From positions 1 to 64,000 of the forward strand of contig DASVDE010000026.1 in assembly GCA_036381235.1 (NCBI GenBank): a stretch of 64,000 nt of DNA. The letters run 5' to 3'. Source of the DNA: DASVDE01 sp036381235 (GTDB taxonomy: Bacteria > Actinomycetota > Thermoleophilia > Solirubrobacterales > 70-9). This document shows positions 1-9,734 of the stretch, in pieces (position 1 is the stretch's first letter; each line of letters begins with the position of its first letter). The translations under genes were made by a program, and so were the position numbers. The notes beneath the pieces are model-generated. The model did not search any database. It had not been told where the DNA came from and was given only the letters and a program-made list of their open reading frames with translations.

Positions 1-257
1 GTCGAGTTCAGCAGCGCGGCGTCCGCCTCGCCCTCCACCTGATCGCGCTGCAGGGCGATCAACGGGGAGACGACGACGGTCGCGCCGTCGATCAGCTGCC
101 CGGCGATCTGGTAGATCGCCGTCTTGCCCGAGCCGGTCGACATGATCGCCACGGTGTCGCGGCCGGCGAGGACGGACTCGACCGCCTCCCGCTGGCCGGG
201 CCGCAGGCTCTCGAACCCGAGCCGCTCCCGGGCCACGCGCATGATGCGGTCGCTCAC
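1..257 (-). CDS. recQ: RecQ-family ATP-dependent DNA helicase, N-terminal part (cut by window edge)
   Basis: The frame runs leftward and leaves the window, so only about 85 N-terminal residues are visible. They read like the start of a superfamily 2 RecQ helicase: FESLRPGQREAV (the Q-motif region), Walker A as STGSGKTAIYQ, and motif Ia as VVVSPLIALQRDQV. Family knowledge: RecQ enzymes unwind DNA 3'-to-5' in recombination and repair. Walker A differs from the textbook RecQ form (TGGGKS). The start is taken as GTG at 257, nine bases after a GATAAC -10-like element; ATG at 242 is an alternative. It is divergent from uvrC, so two repair genes share one short intergenic region. The remainder, including RQC/HRDC domains, cannot be judged. 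Confidence 0.8.
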   Translation of the reverse strand, partial: MSDRIMRVARERLGFESLRPGQREAVESVLAGRDTVAIMSTGSGKTAIYQIAGQLIDGATVVVSPLIALQRDQVEGEADAALLNS

Positions 258-297
258 CGCCCGCACGTTATCCGGGTGACTAGCCTCGGAAACGGAG

Positions 298-2181
298 ATG
301 GCGAGCACGACCGCCCGCGTCCACGACCAGCGCCGCAACCTGCCCGACGGGCCGGGCGTCTACCTGTTCCACGACGCCAAGGGCAAGGTCATCTACGTCG
401 GCAAGGCGAAGTCGCTGAAGAAGCGGGTGGCCAGCCACTTCTCGAACCCGGTCACCCGGGGCGCGACGGAGATGACCGACACGATCGACTCCGTCGAGTA
501 CCTCCTCGTGGCCAGCGAGGCCGAGGCGCTGCTCGTCGAGCAGAACTTCATCAAGCAGTACCAGCCGCGCTTCAACATCCGGCTGCGCGACGACAAGTCC
601 TATCCGTACATCGCGATCTCGATGGACGAGGAGTTCCCCCGCGTCTACTTCACGCGCGAGAAGCACCGCCGCACGCGCCGCTACTTCGGCCCGTACTCGA
701 GCGCGAAGCGGACCCGCTCGACGCTCGAGACGCTCGGCAAGGTCTTCCAGTACCGCTCGTGCCAGGGGCCGGAGCCCGGCCGGCGCTCGGGCTCGCCGTG
801 CCTCGACTACTACATCAAGCGCTGCGGGGCGCCCTGCGTCGGCTACGTGAGCAAGGAGGAGTACAGGCGCAACGTCGAGGCGATCGTCGACTTCCTCTCC
901 GGCCGCTACCGCCAGGTGGAGGGGGAGGAGCGGCGCAAGATGGAAGAGGCCGCCGCCGCCCGCGAGTTCGAGCGGGCGGCACTGCACCGCGATCGCCTCA
1001 AGGCGGTCCAGTCGCTGTTCGAGCGCCAGCGCGTCGCCGGCGGCTCGGTCGGGACCGCCGACCTGATCGGCGTCGCGGTCGAGGGCCCCGACGCCAACGC
1101 GCAGGTTTTCCAGGTGCGCGACGGGGTTCTGGCCGAGCGCCAGAGCTTCTATCTCGACAACCAGGCCGAGCGACAACCGGCCGAGGTCGCCGAGGAGTTC
1201 ATCGGCCAGTACTACTCGGCCTCCCCGGCGATGCCGCGCACGGTCGTCGTCGGCCCCGACCTGCGCGACCGCGCCGGGCTGTTGGAGGAGGCGCTCAGCG
1301 AGCGCCGGGGGGCGCCGGTGGAGGTGCGGGTCGCCGAGCGCGGCGACAAGCGCCGCTTGCGCGAGCTGGCGGAGCGCAACGCCCGTCTCGCCCTCGATCA
1401 GGACCGACTGCGCCGTGAGCACCGGCGGCAGCGTCGTGTGGAGTCGCTTGCCGACCTGCGTGACGCGTTGGAGATGGAGGAGCTGCCGGTGCGCATCGAG
1501 GGCTTCGACATCTCCAACCTCGGCGGCGAGCACACCGTTGCCTCGATGGTCGTGTTTACGGGAGGTGCGACCAAGAAGGCGGATTACCGCCGCTTCCGGG
1601 TCCGCGGCGACGGCCGGGGCGGCAGCAACGGCGGCCCCGACGACTTCGCCTCGATGGAGGAGGTTCTCGGTCGTCGCATGAACCGCTATCTCGAACAGGC
1701 CGACCTCTCCCCGCATGACTCCGACCGCGACGACAGCTTCGCCTCACTTCCCTCGCTGATCGTGATCGACGGTGGCAAGGGCCAGCTTGCCGCCGGGATG
1801 CGGGCGCTGCGCCCATTTGCCGACCTCGGCGTCACGGTGGTCAGCCTGGCCAAGCGGCTGGAGGAGGTCTACGTCCCGGACCGCTCGGCGCCGATCGACC
1901 TGCCTGCCGACTCCGAAGCCTCCAAGCTCCTGCAGCGCGTTCGCGATGAGGCACATCGCTTCGCGATCGAGCACCACCGCGGGCGCCGCGACCGGGCGAT
2001 GACCGGCTCCGTGCTCGATGAGCTGAAGGGCGTCGGGCCGGTTCGCAAGCGGGCATTGCTCCAGCATTTCGGCTCTCCAGAGCGGTTTCTGGCCGCAACG
2101 CGCGAGGAGCTGGAGGCGGTGCCCGGGGTGCCTGGCAAAGTAGCCCGTGAGATCCACGAGCAACTCAACCGCACGGGCTGA
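298..2181 (+). CDS. uvrC: Excinuclease ABC subunit C
   Basis: This is the nuclease subunit of nucleotide excision repair, which makes both incisions around a UvrAB-marked lesion. The 627 residues show the whole family layout. A GIY-YIG domain lies at about 14-95 (GPGVYLF, IYVGKAKSLKKRV). Four cysteines follow at about 153-180, the position of the Fe-S cluster known in UvrC. A UVR motif is near 215-235. An RNase H-like C-terminal nuclease spans about 390-530 (EGFDISNLGG, VIDGGKGQL), and tandem helix-hairpin-helix motifs lie at about 565-625 (LKGVGPVRKRALL, VPGVPGKVA). Length is normal. TAGCCT at 281-286 is a likely -10, and GGAG lies directly before the ATG. rapZ follows after 7 nt, so they are probably cotranscribed. 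Confidence 0.97.
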   Translation: MASTTARVHDQRRNLPDGPGVYLFHDAKGKVIYVGKAKSLKKRVASHFSNPVTRGATEMTDTIDSVEYLLVASEAEALLVEQNFIKQYQPRFNIRLRDDKSYPYIAISMDEEFPRVYFTREKHRRTRRYFGPYSSAKRTRSTLETLGKVFQYRSCQGPEPGRRSGSPCLDYYIKRCGAPCVGYVSKEEYRRNVEAIVDFLSGRYRQVEGEERRKMEEAAAAREFERAALHRDRLKAVQSLFERQRVAGGSVGTADLIGVAVEGPDANAQVFQVRDGVLAERQSFYLDNQAERQPAEVAEEFIGQYYSASPAMPRTVVVGPDLRDRAGLLEEALSERRGAPVEVRVAERGDKRRLRELAERNARLALDQDRLRREHRRQRRVESLADLRDALEMEELPVRIEGFDISNLGGEHTVASMVVFTGGATKKADYRRFRVRGDGRGGSNGGPDDFASMEEVLGRRMNRYLEQADLSPHDSDRDDSFASLPSLIVIDGGKGQLAAGMRALRPFADLGVTVVSLAKRLEEVYVPDRSAPIDLPADSEASKLLQRVRDEAHRFAIEHHRGRRDRAMTGSVLDELKGVGPVRKRALLQHFGSPERFLAATREELEAVPGVPGKVAREIHEQLNRTG

Positions 2182-2188
2182 GGAAGCG

Positions 2189-3118
2189 ATGGAGAAGGCG
2201 CAGAAAACCGAGGTGCAGGACAAGGGCGCAAACGGCCAGAGGCCCGACGAGAAGGTGACGCTGGTCGTCATCACCGGCCATTCCGGGGCCGGCAAGTCGG
2301 AGGCGATCGCCGCCTTTGAGGACGGCGGCTACTTCTGCGTCGACAACCTGCCGCCGCGGATGATCGACAGCCTCGGCGAGCTGTTCCGCCACGATGGCAG
2401 CGGGGTCAAACGCGCCGCGGTCGTCTCCGATGTGCGCGGCGGCAACTATTTCGACGACCTGATCCAGGTTCTCGACGACCTCGAGGCTGGCGGGCTGAAG
2501 CCGAAAGTCCTCTTCCTGGAGGCCGACGAAGAGACGCTCGTCGATCGCTACAAGGAGACCCGTCGCCGTCATCCGCTGGCCCCGGAGGGGCGGATCGTCG
2601 AGGGGATCCGCGCCGAGCGCGAGCTGTTGGCGCCGCTTCGCCTTCGGGCCGACGTCGTGATGGACACCAGCGACCTGACCGGCGGCGGGTTGAGGCGGCG
2701 GATCGCCGAGGAGATGCTCGGTCGCCACGAGAGCGGCAAGCTCGCCCTGACGCTGCTCACCTTCGGCTTCAAGAACGGGCCGCCACGCGACGCCGACCTG
2801 ACGCTGGACGTCCGCTTCCTGCCGAATCCCCACTACGTCGACGAGCTGCGCCCGCTGACCGGCCTCGATTGGGAGGTGCGCCGGTACGTCGAGTCGGGGA
2901 CACAGGCGGGGGAGTTCTATGGTCGCCTGCTGCCGCTGCTGGAGTTCCTCGTTCCCGCCTACGTTGCAGAGGGCAAGAGCCACCTGACGATCGCCATCGG
3001 TTGCACCGGAGGCCGTCACCGCTCGGTCACGGTCGCCGACCGCATCCGCGGCGATCTCGCCGGCCGCGACGACGTGATCGTTCGCATGAAGCATCGCGAC
3101 GTAGAGCTCGACAGCTGA
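2189..3118 (+). CDS. rapZ: RNase adapter / nucleotide-binding protein RapZ (YvcJ family)
   Basis: A 309-residue P-loop protein. Walker A is GHSGAGKSEA near residue 30, followed by the family block YFCVDNLPPRMI. The C-terminal domain carries GCTGGRHRSV, typical of RapZ/YvcJ. In E. coli RapZ steers RNase E to sRNAs controlling glucosamine-6-phosphate synthase; in Gram-positives the role is less clear but nucleotide hydrolysis is established. The ATG at 2189 was chosen because GAGG lies just upstream, seven bases after uvrC stops. In most actinobacteria I know, yvcK (gluconeogenesis factor) and whiA follow rapZ; here an ABC exporter follows instead. Confidence 0.95.
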   Translation: MEKAQKTEVQDKGANGQRPDEKVTLVVITGHSGAGKSEAIAAFEDGGYFCVDNLPPRMIDSLGELFRHDGSGVKRAAVVSDVRGGNYFDDLIQVLDDLEAGGLKPKVLFLEADEETLVDRYKETRRRHPLAPEGRIVEGIRAERELLAPLRLRADVVMDTSDLTGGGLRRRIAEEMLGRHESGKLALTLLTFGFKNGPPRDADLTLDVRFLPNPHYVDELRPLTGLDWEVRRYVESGTQAGEFYGRLLPLLEFLVPAYVAEGKSHLTIAIGCTGGRHRSVTVADRIRGDLAGRDDVIVRMKHRDVELDS

Positions 3119-3140
3119 GCGGGCCTAGAATCGCCGGGCT

Positions 3141-3998
3141 TTGCCCGAACCTGTCATCTCAATCCGCGGACTGCGCATGAGCTACGGCGACTTCGAGGCG
3201 GTCCGCGGGATCGACCTCGACGTTCAGGCCGGCGAGGTCTTCGCCTTCCTCGGCCCCAACGGCGCCGGCAAGACGACGACGGTGGAGATCCTCGAGGGAT
3301 ATCGCAAGCGCAGCGCCGGCGAGGTAAGCGTGCTCGGCGAAGACCCCCAGCGCGCGGGCGGCGAGTGGCGGGAGCGGATCGGGATCGTCCTGCAGAGCTG
3401 CCGCCTCGATCCCTATCTGACCGTGCGCGAGTCCCTCGCCCAGTACGCCGGCTATTACAACCATCCCCGCCCGGTCGACGAGGTGGTGTCGCTGGTCGGC
3501 CTGGAGGGCAAGGCCGACGCTCGCGCCCGCAGCCTCTCCGGCGGCCAGCAACGGCGGCTCGACGTCGGCATGGCGTTGATCGGCGACCCGGAGCTTCTCT
3601 TCCTCGACGAGCCAACCACCGGCTTCGATCCATCCGCCCGGCGCCAGGCTTGGGACGTGATCGCCGGCCTGCGCGACCTTGGGGTCACCGTCTTCCTCAC
3701 CACCCACTACATGGACGAGGCACAGCGCCTCGCCGACCGGGTGACGATCATCTCGCGCGGCGAGATCGTCGCCCAGGGCACTCCTGAAGACCTCGGCGAC
3801 CGCGAGAACCAGCCGGCGACGATCACCTACAGACGGAACGGGGAAGAGGTCTCGCTGGAAACGCCGGACCCCGTCAAGACGCTGCACGAGCTGACCGGCC
3901 GCGCCCTCGAAGAGGGGGTTGACCTTGAGGGGCTGGAGGTCACCCGTCCAAGCCTGGAGGACGTCTACCTGGAGCTGACCTCGGAGGCCGCGGAGTGA
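3141..3998 (+). CDS. ABC exporter ATP-binding protein (DrrA/CcmA-like)
   Basis: The 285-residue ATPase half of an ABC-2 type exporter. Seen: Walker A GPNGAGKTTTVE, Q-loop region VLQSCRLDPYLTV, signature LSGGQQRRLDVG, Walker B LLFLDEPTTGFD, and H-loop TTHYMDEAQRLADR. The C-terminal 80 residues resemble the DUF4162-type extension of DrrA proteins. The start is TTG at 3141, nine bases after a TAGAAT -10 element (3126-3131), with no Shine-Dalgarno site: a candidate near-leaderless mRNA. Its stop overlaps the permease start by 4 nt (GTGA), so the two are translationally coupled. Substrate cannot be read from sequence; drugs and lipids are typical for the family. Confidence 0.93.
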   Translation: MPEPVISIRGLRMSYGDFEAVRGIDLDVQAGEVFAFLGPNGAGKTTTVEILEGYRKRSAGEVSVLGEDPQRAGGEWRERIGIVLQSCRLDPYLTVRESLAQYAGYYNHPRPVDEVVSLVGLEGKADARARSLSGGQQRRLDVGMALIGDPELLFLDEPTTGFDPSARRQAWDVIAGLRDLGVTVFLTTHYMDEAQRLADRVTIISRGEIVAQGTPEDLGDRENQPATITYRRNGEEVSLETPDPVKTLHELTGRALEEGVDLEGLEVTRPSLEDVYLELTSEAAE

Positions 3999-4771
3999 CG
4001 GCGCTCGCCCTCGTAGGCCACCAGTTCCGCTACGACCAGAAGGCTTTCTGGCGCAATCCCGCCTCGGTCTTCTTCACCGTTGCCTTCCCGGTAATCCTGC
4101 TGCTGATCTTCGCCACCGTGTTCGGCGATCAGACGGTCGAGGTCAACGGCGGCATCGAGACCACCACCTACTACGTCCCGGCGATCATCACCCTCTCGGT
4201 GATCTCGGCGACGATGCAGACCTTGGCGATGTCACTGGTGATCGCTCGCGAGGACGGACGGTTGAAGCGCGGCCGCGGCACCCCGATGCCACCCTGGGTC
4301 TTCATCGCCGGGCGGATCGGCAACGCGATCGTCGTCGCCCTGATCATGCTGGCGCTGATCGCCGCGATCGGGAGGATCCTCTACGGGGTCCCGATCCCCT
4401 GGGAGCAACTGCCGACGATCCTCATCACCCTGGTGGTCGGGGCAGGCGCCTTCTGCTGTCTCGGCATCGCGCTGACCGCGGCGATTCCCTCCCAGGATGC
4501 GGCCGCGCCGATCGTCAACGTGCTGCTGCTGCCGCTCTACTTCCTCTCTGGCGTCTTCATCCCCGACGACCAGCTCCCCAGCGGGGTCATTCACTTCGCC
4601 GACGCCTTTCCGATCCGCCACTTCTTCGAGGCCTTCTTCGACGCCTATGTGCCGGCGGGTAGTGGGGGCGGCGATATCTCCTGGGACAACCTGGCAGTGG
4701 TCGCGGTCTGGGGCATAGTCGGCCTCTTCCTCGCGCTCCGCTTCTTCCGTTGGACCCCTCGCGGCGGGTAA
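3995..4771 (+). CDS. ABC-2 type exporter permease
   Basis: Membrane partner of the preceding ATPase, 258 residues. About six hydrophobic segments are visible, the first near 25-45 (VFFTVAFPVILLLIFATVF) and the last near 235-250. The segment near 175-190 (LLPLYFLSGVFIP) is the hallmark of ABC-2 permeases. Start is GTG at 3995, overlapping the ATPase stop. The pair should form a homodimeric exporter with two copies of each subunit. No substrate clue. Confidence 0.9.
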   Translation: MTALALVGHQFRYDQKAFWRNPASVFFTVAFPVILLLIFATVFGDQTVEVNGGIETTTYYVPAIITLSVISATMQTLAMSLVIAREDGRLKRGRGTPMPPWVFIAGRIGNAIVVALIMLALIAAIGRILYGVPIPWEQLPTILITLVVGAGAFCCLGIALTAAIPSQDAAAPIVNVLLLPLYFLSGVFIPDDQLPSGVIHFADAFPIRHFFEAFFDAYVPAGSGGGDISWDNLAVVAVWGIVGLFLALRFFRWTPRGG

Positions 4772-4815
4772 GCGGACGACCCCAGGGCAACTCCTGTGTA
4801 TAGCCTGCCCGCCGC

Positions 4816-5178
4816 ATGTTGCATCACGTCCTCTTGGAGGTCGCCGACCTCGAACGGAGCGCCTCCTTCTACGACGCGCTGCTCGCGCCGCTTGGCTGGC
4901 GCCGGCACTTCGAGCAGGACAGGACGATCGGCTGGGGCATCGCCAAGCCGGTCTTCTTCATCTCCGCCAACCACGAGGCGAAGCCCGGCTTCGGCCTGGT
5001 CAGCTTCTCCGCCCTGGGCATCGTCGCCGTCAAGGCAGCCTGGGAGGGCGGCGTGGAGGGCGGTGGGACCAGCCTCAGCGAACCGGGAGAGCGCAGGGCG
5101 CACGGCTCCGGCACTTACTCGGCGTTCCTCAAAGACCCCAATGGCTATGAGATCGAGGTCACGATCGGCAGTGACTAG
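4816..5178 (+). CDS. VOC-family (glyoxalase-fold) protein
   Basis: A 120-residue single-module vicinal-oxygen-chelate protein: MLHHVLLEVADLERSASFYDA at the N-terminus (first metal-ligand His near residue 3-4) and KDPNGYEIEV at the C-terminus (last Glu ligand). The family includes glyoxalase I, dioxygenases and resistance proteins; nothing here selects among them. The ATG lies nine bases after TAGCCT (4801-4806), so the transcript is probably leaderless or nearly so. It stands alone between the exporter genes and gap. Confidence 0.88.
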   Translation: MLHHVLLEVADLERSASFYDALLAPLGWRRHFEQDRTIGWGIAKPVFFISANHEAKPGFGLVSFSALGIVAVKAAWEGGVEGGGTSLSEPGERRAHGSGTYSAFLKDPNGYEIEVTIGSD

Positions 5179-5213
5179 CATCGGGAAACCACGACTCCAG
5201 GAGGGTTGACTCA

Positions 5214-6215
<1,002 letters not shown>

Positions 6216-6234
6216 GCAACCCCGGGCGGCGGCG

Positions 6235-7422
6235 GTGAGCTTTTCCAAGGCAAGCGTCCGCGACGCCGACGTCGCGGGCAAGCGGGTGCTGGTTCGAGTC
6301 GACTTCAACGTCCCTCTCGAGGGTGGCGCGGTCGCCGACGACACCCGGATTCGCGCCGCGCTGCCGACGATCGAGCTGCTGCGCGAGCGCGGCGCGATGG
6401 CGATCCTCGTCTCCCACCTCGGGCGACCGAAGGGCAAGCCGGACCCGGCGCTCTCGATGCGGCCGGTTGGCGAGCGCCTGTCGGAGCTGCTCGACGCGCC
6501 CGTGAGGCAGGCGCCGACGGTGATCGGCGATGACGTCGAGACGATGGTCGCCGGGCTCAGTCCCGGCGACGTGCTGCTGCTGGAGAACGTCCGCTTCGAG
6601 CCGGGTGAGACGGAGAACGACCCGGAGCTGGCAGCGGCCCTCGCCGAGCCGGCGGACCTCTACGTAAACGACGCTTTCGGCGCCGCGCACCGCGCCCATG
6701 CCAGCACCGAGGGCGTTGCCCATCTGCTGCCGGGTTACGCCGGCCTTTTGCTGGAGCGGGAGGTGACCGAGCTGATCGGGGTGGTGGAGGCGCCGCAGCG
6801 TCCCCTGGTCGTCATCCTCGGCGGCGCCAAGGTCTCCGACAAGGTCGGGGTGATCGACCGTTTCCTCGAGGTCGCCGACCGGATCCTGATCGGCGGCGCG
6901 ATGTGCTTCAGCTTCTTTCGGGCCCAGGGCATCGAGACCGGCGACTCGCTGGTCGAAGAGGAAGGCGTGAAGCTGGCGGCCGAAGCGCTGGAGCGGGCCG
7001 AGAAGACAGACTGCGAGCTGATGCTGCCGGTCGACCTGGTGCTGGGGGAGAGCTTCGATGCGGCGACCGAGCGCCGCACGATCGACGACGTCGAGGTTCC
7101 TGACGGTTGGATGGGCCTCGACATCGGACCGGCGACCGCTGACGCCTACGCGGAGGCGATCGGGGCCGCCGGCACGGTTTTGTGGAACGGCCCGATGGGC
7201 GCCTTCGAGATGGAGCCCTTCGCGGCTGGGACGCGCGCAGTCGCGGAGGCGGTTGCCGCGGCGCCGGGCACCACCGTGGTCGGCGGCGGCGACTCTGTGG
7301 CGGCGCTGCAGCAATTCGGCCTTGGTGAGAAGGTGGACTGGCTCTCGACCGGAGGAGGAGCGTCGTTGGAGTTGCTCGAGGGGAAGAAGCTGCCCGGTGT
7401 GGAGGCTCTCCAAGATGCCTGA
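6235..7422 (+). CDS. pgk: Phosphoglycerate kinase
   Basis: Transfers phosphate from 1,3-bisphosphoglycerate to ADP. 395 residues, normal. Seen: RVDFNVPLEGG, SHLGRPKGKPD, ENVRFEPGETENDP, VNDAFGAAHRAHAS, ILGGAKVSDKVGVI, and the C-terminal nucleotide-binding GPMGAFE and GGGDSVAAL blocks. The frame is open further upstream, but GTG at 6235 gives the family's normal N-terminus and avoids overlap with gap; it sits 19 nt after gap. The gene ends inside tpiA (8-nt overlap), so the cluster is tightly coupled. Confidence 0.97.
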   Translation: MSFSKASVRDADVAGKRVLVRVDFNVPLEGGAVADDTRIRAALPTIELLRERGAMAILVSHLGRPKGKPDPALSMRPVGERLSELLDAPVRQAPTVIGDDVETMVAGLSPGDVLLLENVRFEPGETENDPELAAALAEPADLYVNDAFGAAHRAHASTEGVAHLLPGYAGLLLEREVTELIGVVEAPQRPLVVILGGAKVSDKVGVIDRFLEVADRILIGGAMCFSFFRAQGIETGDSLVEEEGVKLAAEALERAEKTDCELMLPVDLVLGESFDAATERRTIDDVEVPDGWMGLDIGPATADAYAEAIGAAGTVLWNGPMGAFEMEPFAAGTRAVAEAVAAAPGTTVVGGGDSVAALQQFGLGEKVDWLSTGGGASLELLEGKKLPGVEALQDA

Positions 7423-8167
7423 GCGGACCCCATATGTAGCTGCCAATTGGAAGATGCACAAGACGGTCGCCGAGGCGGCGCAATTCGTCGACGCGCTGCT
7501 GCCGCGGATTGCCGCCACCCAAAGCGACGTCGTCATCTGCGCCCCGTTTCTCGCCCTGAGTGAGGTCGTCGAGCGCTCGCGTGGCAGCGCCGTGCGGGTG
7601 GCTGCCCAGAACATGCACGAGGAGGATTCGGGCGCCTTCACCGGCGAAGTCTCGGCGGCGATGCTGCTCGAGGCCGACGTGGACGCGGTGGTGCTGGGCC
7701 ACTCCGAGCGGCGCCAGTACTTCTGCGAGACCGACGAGGCTCTCGCACGCAAGGTGCCGGCGGCGCTGGCCGCCGGCCTCGAGCCGATTCTCTGCATCGG
7801 CGAGAGCGAGTCGGCCCGCGACGACGGGCAGACGGAGGCGGTGCTCGAGCGCCAGCTGCAGGCCGATTTGGCTGAGGTGGAGCCGGACCACCTCGGTCGG
7901 GTTGTCGTCGCCTACGAGCCGATCTGGGCGATCGGCACGGGGCGCACCGCTACGTCCGACCAAGCCCAGGAGGCGATCGCCTTCATCCGCGACACCCTGC
8001 GCGGCCGCGGTGGGGCGGCGGATGAGGTGCGCATCCTCTACGGCGGTTCGGTCAAGCCCGCGAACGCGGCGGAGCTGATGGCCCAGCCGGACATCGACGG
8101 GGCGCTGGTCGGCGGCGCCGGCCTGGACCCCGGGGACTTCGCGGCGATCGTGGAAGCGGCGGGGTGA
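7415..8167 (+). CDS. tpiA: Triosephosphate isomerase
   Basis: Interconverts dihydroxyacetone phosphate and glyceraldehyde-3-phosphate. 250 residues, a full TIM barrel: AANWKMHK (catalytic Lys), LGHSERRQYF (catalytic His), YEPIWAIGTG (catalytic Glu), YGGSVKP (phosphate loop). ATG at 7415 overlaps the pgk end by 8 nt, and the TGA overlaps the gpmI GTG by 4 nt. The usual actinobacterial neighbour secG is not here; it lies at 27665, after ccmF. Confidence 0.98.
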   Translation: MPERTPYVAANWKMHKTVAEAAQFVDALLPRIAATQSDVVICAPFLALSEVVERSRGSAVRVAAQNMHEEDSGAFTGEVSAAMLLEADVDAVVLGHSERRQYFCETDEALARKVPAALAAGLEPILCIGESESARDDGQTEAVLERQLQADLAEVEPDHLGRVVVAYEPIWAIGTGRTATSDQAQEAIAFIRDTLRGRGGAADEVRILYGGSVKPANAAELMAQPDIDGALVGGAGLDPGDFAAIVEAAG

Positions 8168-9696
8168 CGCTTCCCGTCCCCTCTGTCGCGCTGGTCATCC
8201 TCGACGGGTGGGGCCTGGCCGAGCCGGGGCCCGGCAACGCGATCTCTCTCGCCGAGACGCCGGTCTTCGACCGGCTCTGGAGCGAGTTCCCCCATACCCA
8301 GCTCTCCGCCCAGGGTCGCGACGTCGGGCTTCCGGATGGGCAGATGGGCAACTCAGAGGTCGGCCACCTCAACTTAGGTGCGGGGGCGATCGTCAAGCAG
8401 GACCTGGCGCGGATCGACGATGCGATCGCCGATGGCACCTTTTTCGAGAACGAGGCGCTGTTGGCAGCCTGCGAGCGCGCCCGCAACAGCCCCCGCGGCC
8501 GCCTGCACCTGCTCAGCCTGGTCTCCGACGGCGGCGTCCACTCCGGCTGGGAGCACATCGAGGCGACGATCGAGCTGGCCTCCCACGAGGGTGTTCCCGA
8601 TGTCGTCTTCCACGCCTTCACCGACGGGCGCGACACACTTCCCCACGGCGGCAAGGGCTACCTCGCCGAGCTGGAGCGCTGGCTGCGCCATGCCGGTCGC
8701 ATCGCCACCGTCAGCGGCCGCTACTACGCGATGGATCGCGACACTCGCTGGGAGCGAACCAAGTTGGCCTATGACGCGATCGTCCACGCCGAGGGACTTC
8801 GCGCTGCGAGCGTTGAGGAGGCAATCCTCGCTTCCTACGATCGCGACGAGACGGACGAGTTCGTGAAGCCGACGGTGATCGGCGACTACGACGGAGTCGC
8901 CGAGGGCGACGTCGGCATCTTCGTCAACTTCCGTCCCGACAGGGCGCGGCAGATGACCCGAGCCCTTGCTGAGCCGGATTTCGACGAGTTCCCCAGGGCA
9001 GGCGGCGTCCCCCTCGACCTGACGACGATGACCGAGTACCGCAAGGGCTGGCCCTATCCGGTCGCCTTCCCCGAGGCACGGCCGAAGACGACCCTCGCCG
9101 AGGTCGTCTCGGAGGCCGGCGGCCGTCAGCTGCATGTTGCGGAGACAGAGAAGTACGCCCACGTCACCTACTTCTTCAACGGCGGTCGGGAGCAGGAGTG
9201 GGAGGGGGAGGAGCGCCACCTGGTCGGCTCGCCGCGCGACGTTCCGACCTACGACCACAAACCGGAGATGAGCGCTGCCGGCGCTGCCGCCGCCTTCGTC
9301 GACCACTGGTCGGATGGGGGGTACCGCTTCGGCATCATCAACTTCGCCAACCCGGACATGGTCGGCCACACGGGCGTGATCCCGGCGGCAGTCAGCGCGG
9401 TGGAGGCAGTCGATGCCTGTTTGGGCGACGTTGTCGAGGCGGTGGAGCGGACCGGCGGCGTCTGCATCGTCACCGCCGATCACGGCAACTGCGACAACAT
9501 GCTGGAGCCCGATGGCTCGCCCAACACCGCCCACTCGCTGAACCCGGTGCCGCTGATCGTCACCACGGAGGGCCTCGAGCTGCGCGACAGCGGCATCCTC
9601 GCCGACGTCGCCCCGACAGCACTCCAGCTTTTAGGCATCCCTCAGCCCGAGGCGATGACCGGTCGCTCGCTGATCGATACGGCGAGTGGTCACTAA
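8164..9696 (+). CDS. gpmI: 2,3-bisphosphoglycerate-independent phosphoglycerate mutase
   Basis: Interconverts 3- and 2-phosphoglycerate using a phosphoserine and two Mn ions. 510 residues, as expected for the cofactor-independent type. Seen: VILDGWGLAEPGPGNAI at the N-terminus, QMGNSEVGHLNLGAG (Ser of the phosphoenzyme), FTDGRDTLPHGG, VNFRPDRARQMT, and the metal-binding TADHGNCDNML. The start is GTG at 8164 inside the tpiA stop. The stop codon lies inside the left arm of a 12-bp inverted repeat described separately. Confidence 0.97.
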   Translation: MTLPVPSVALVILDGWGLAEPGPGNAISLAETPVFDRLWSEFPHTQLSAQGRDVGLPDGQMGNSEVGHLNLGAGAIVKQDLARIDDAIADGTFFENEALLAACERARNSPRGRLHLLSLVSDGGVHSGWEHIEATIELASHEGVPDVVFHAFTDGRDTLPHGGKGYLAELERWLRHAGRIATVSGRYYAMDRDTRWERTKLAYDAIVHAEGLRAASVEEAILASYDRDETDEFVKPTVIGDYDGVAEGDVGIFVNFRPDRARQMTRALAEPDFDEFPRAGGVPLDLTTMTEYRKGWPYPVAFPEARPKTTLAEVVSEAGGRQLHVAETEKYAHVTYFFNGGREQEWEGEERHLVGSPRDVPTYDHKPEMSAAGAAAAFVDHWSDGGYRFGIINFANPDMVGHTGVIPAAVSAVEAVDACLGDVVEAVERTGGVCIVTADHGNCDNMLEPDGSPNTAHSLNPVPLIVTTEGLELRDSGILADVAPTALQLLGIPQPEAMTGRSLIDTASGH

Positions 9697-9728
9697 ACCA
9701 CACCAGAGCGTGGTCAAGTGACCACTCG
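9683..9728. repeat. 12-bp inverted repeat with nested stem, gpmI/tgt boundary
   Basis: A perfect 12-bp arm at 9683-9694 pairs with 9717-9728. Inside it, 9697-9701 pairs with 9710-9714 around an 8-nt loop. The left arm overlaps the gpmI stop codon, and the right arm ends six bases before the tgt ATG. No U-tract follows, so a simple intrinsic terminator is doubtful. An attenuator, an RNA processing site or an operator for tgt are all possible. Confidence 0.55.
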
Positions 9729-9734
9729 TCATCG

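Noticed and set aside
3141..4771. The ABC exporter as CcmAB of cytochrome c maturation
   Set aside because: The ATPase has a DrrA-type C-terminal extension and the permease is ABC-2 type of drug/lipid exporters; it is far from the ccm genes.
9198..9734. Extended N-terminus for Tgt from 9198
   Set aside because: The extra 179 residues overlap gpmI out of frame and do not resemble Tgt; the family N-terminus begins at 9735.
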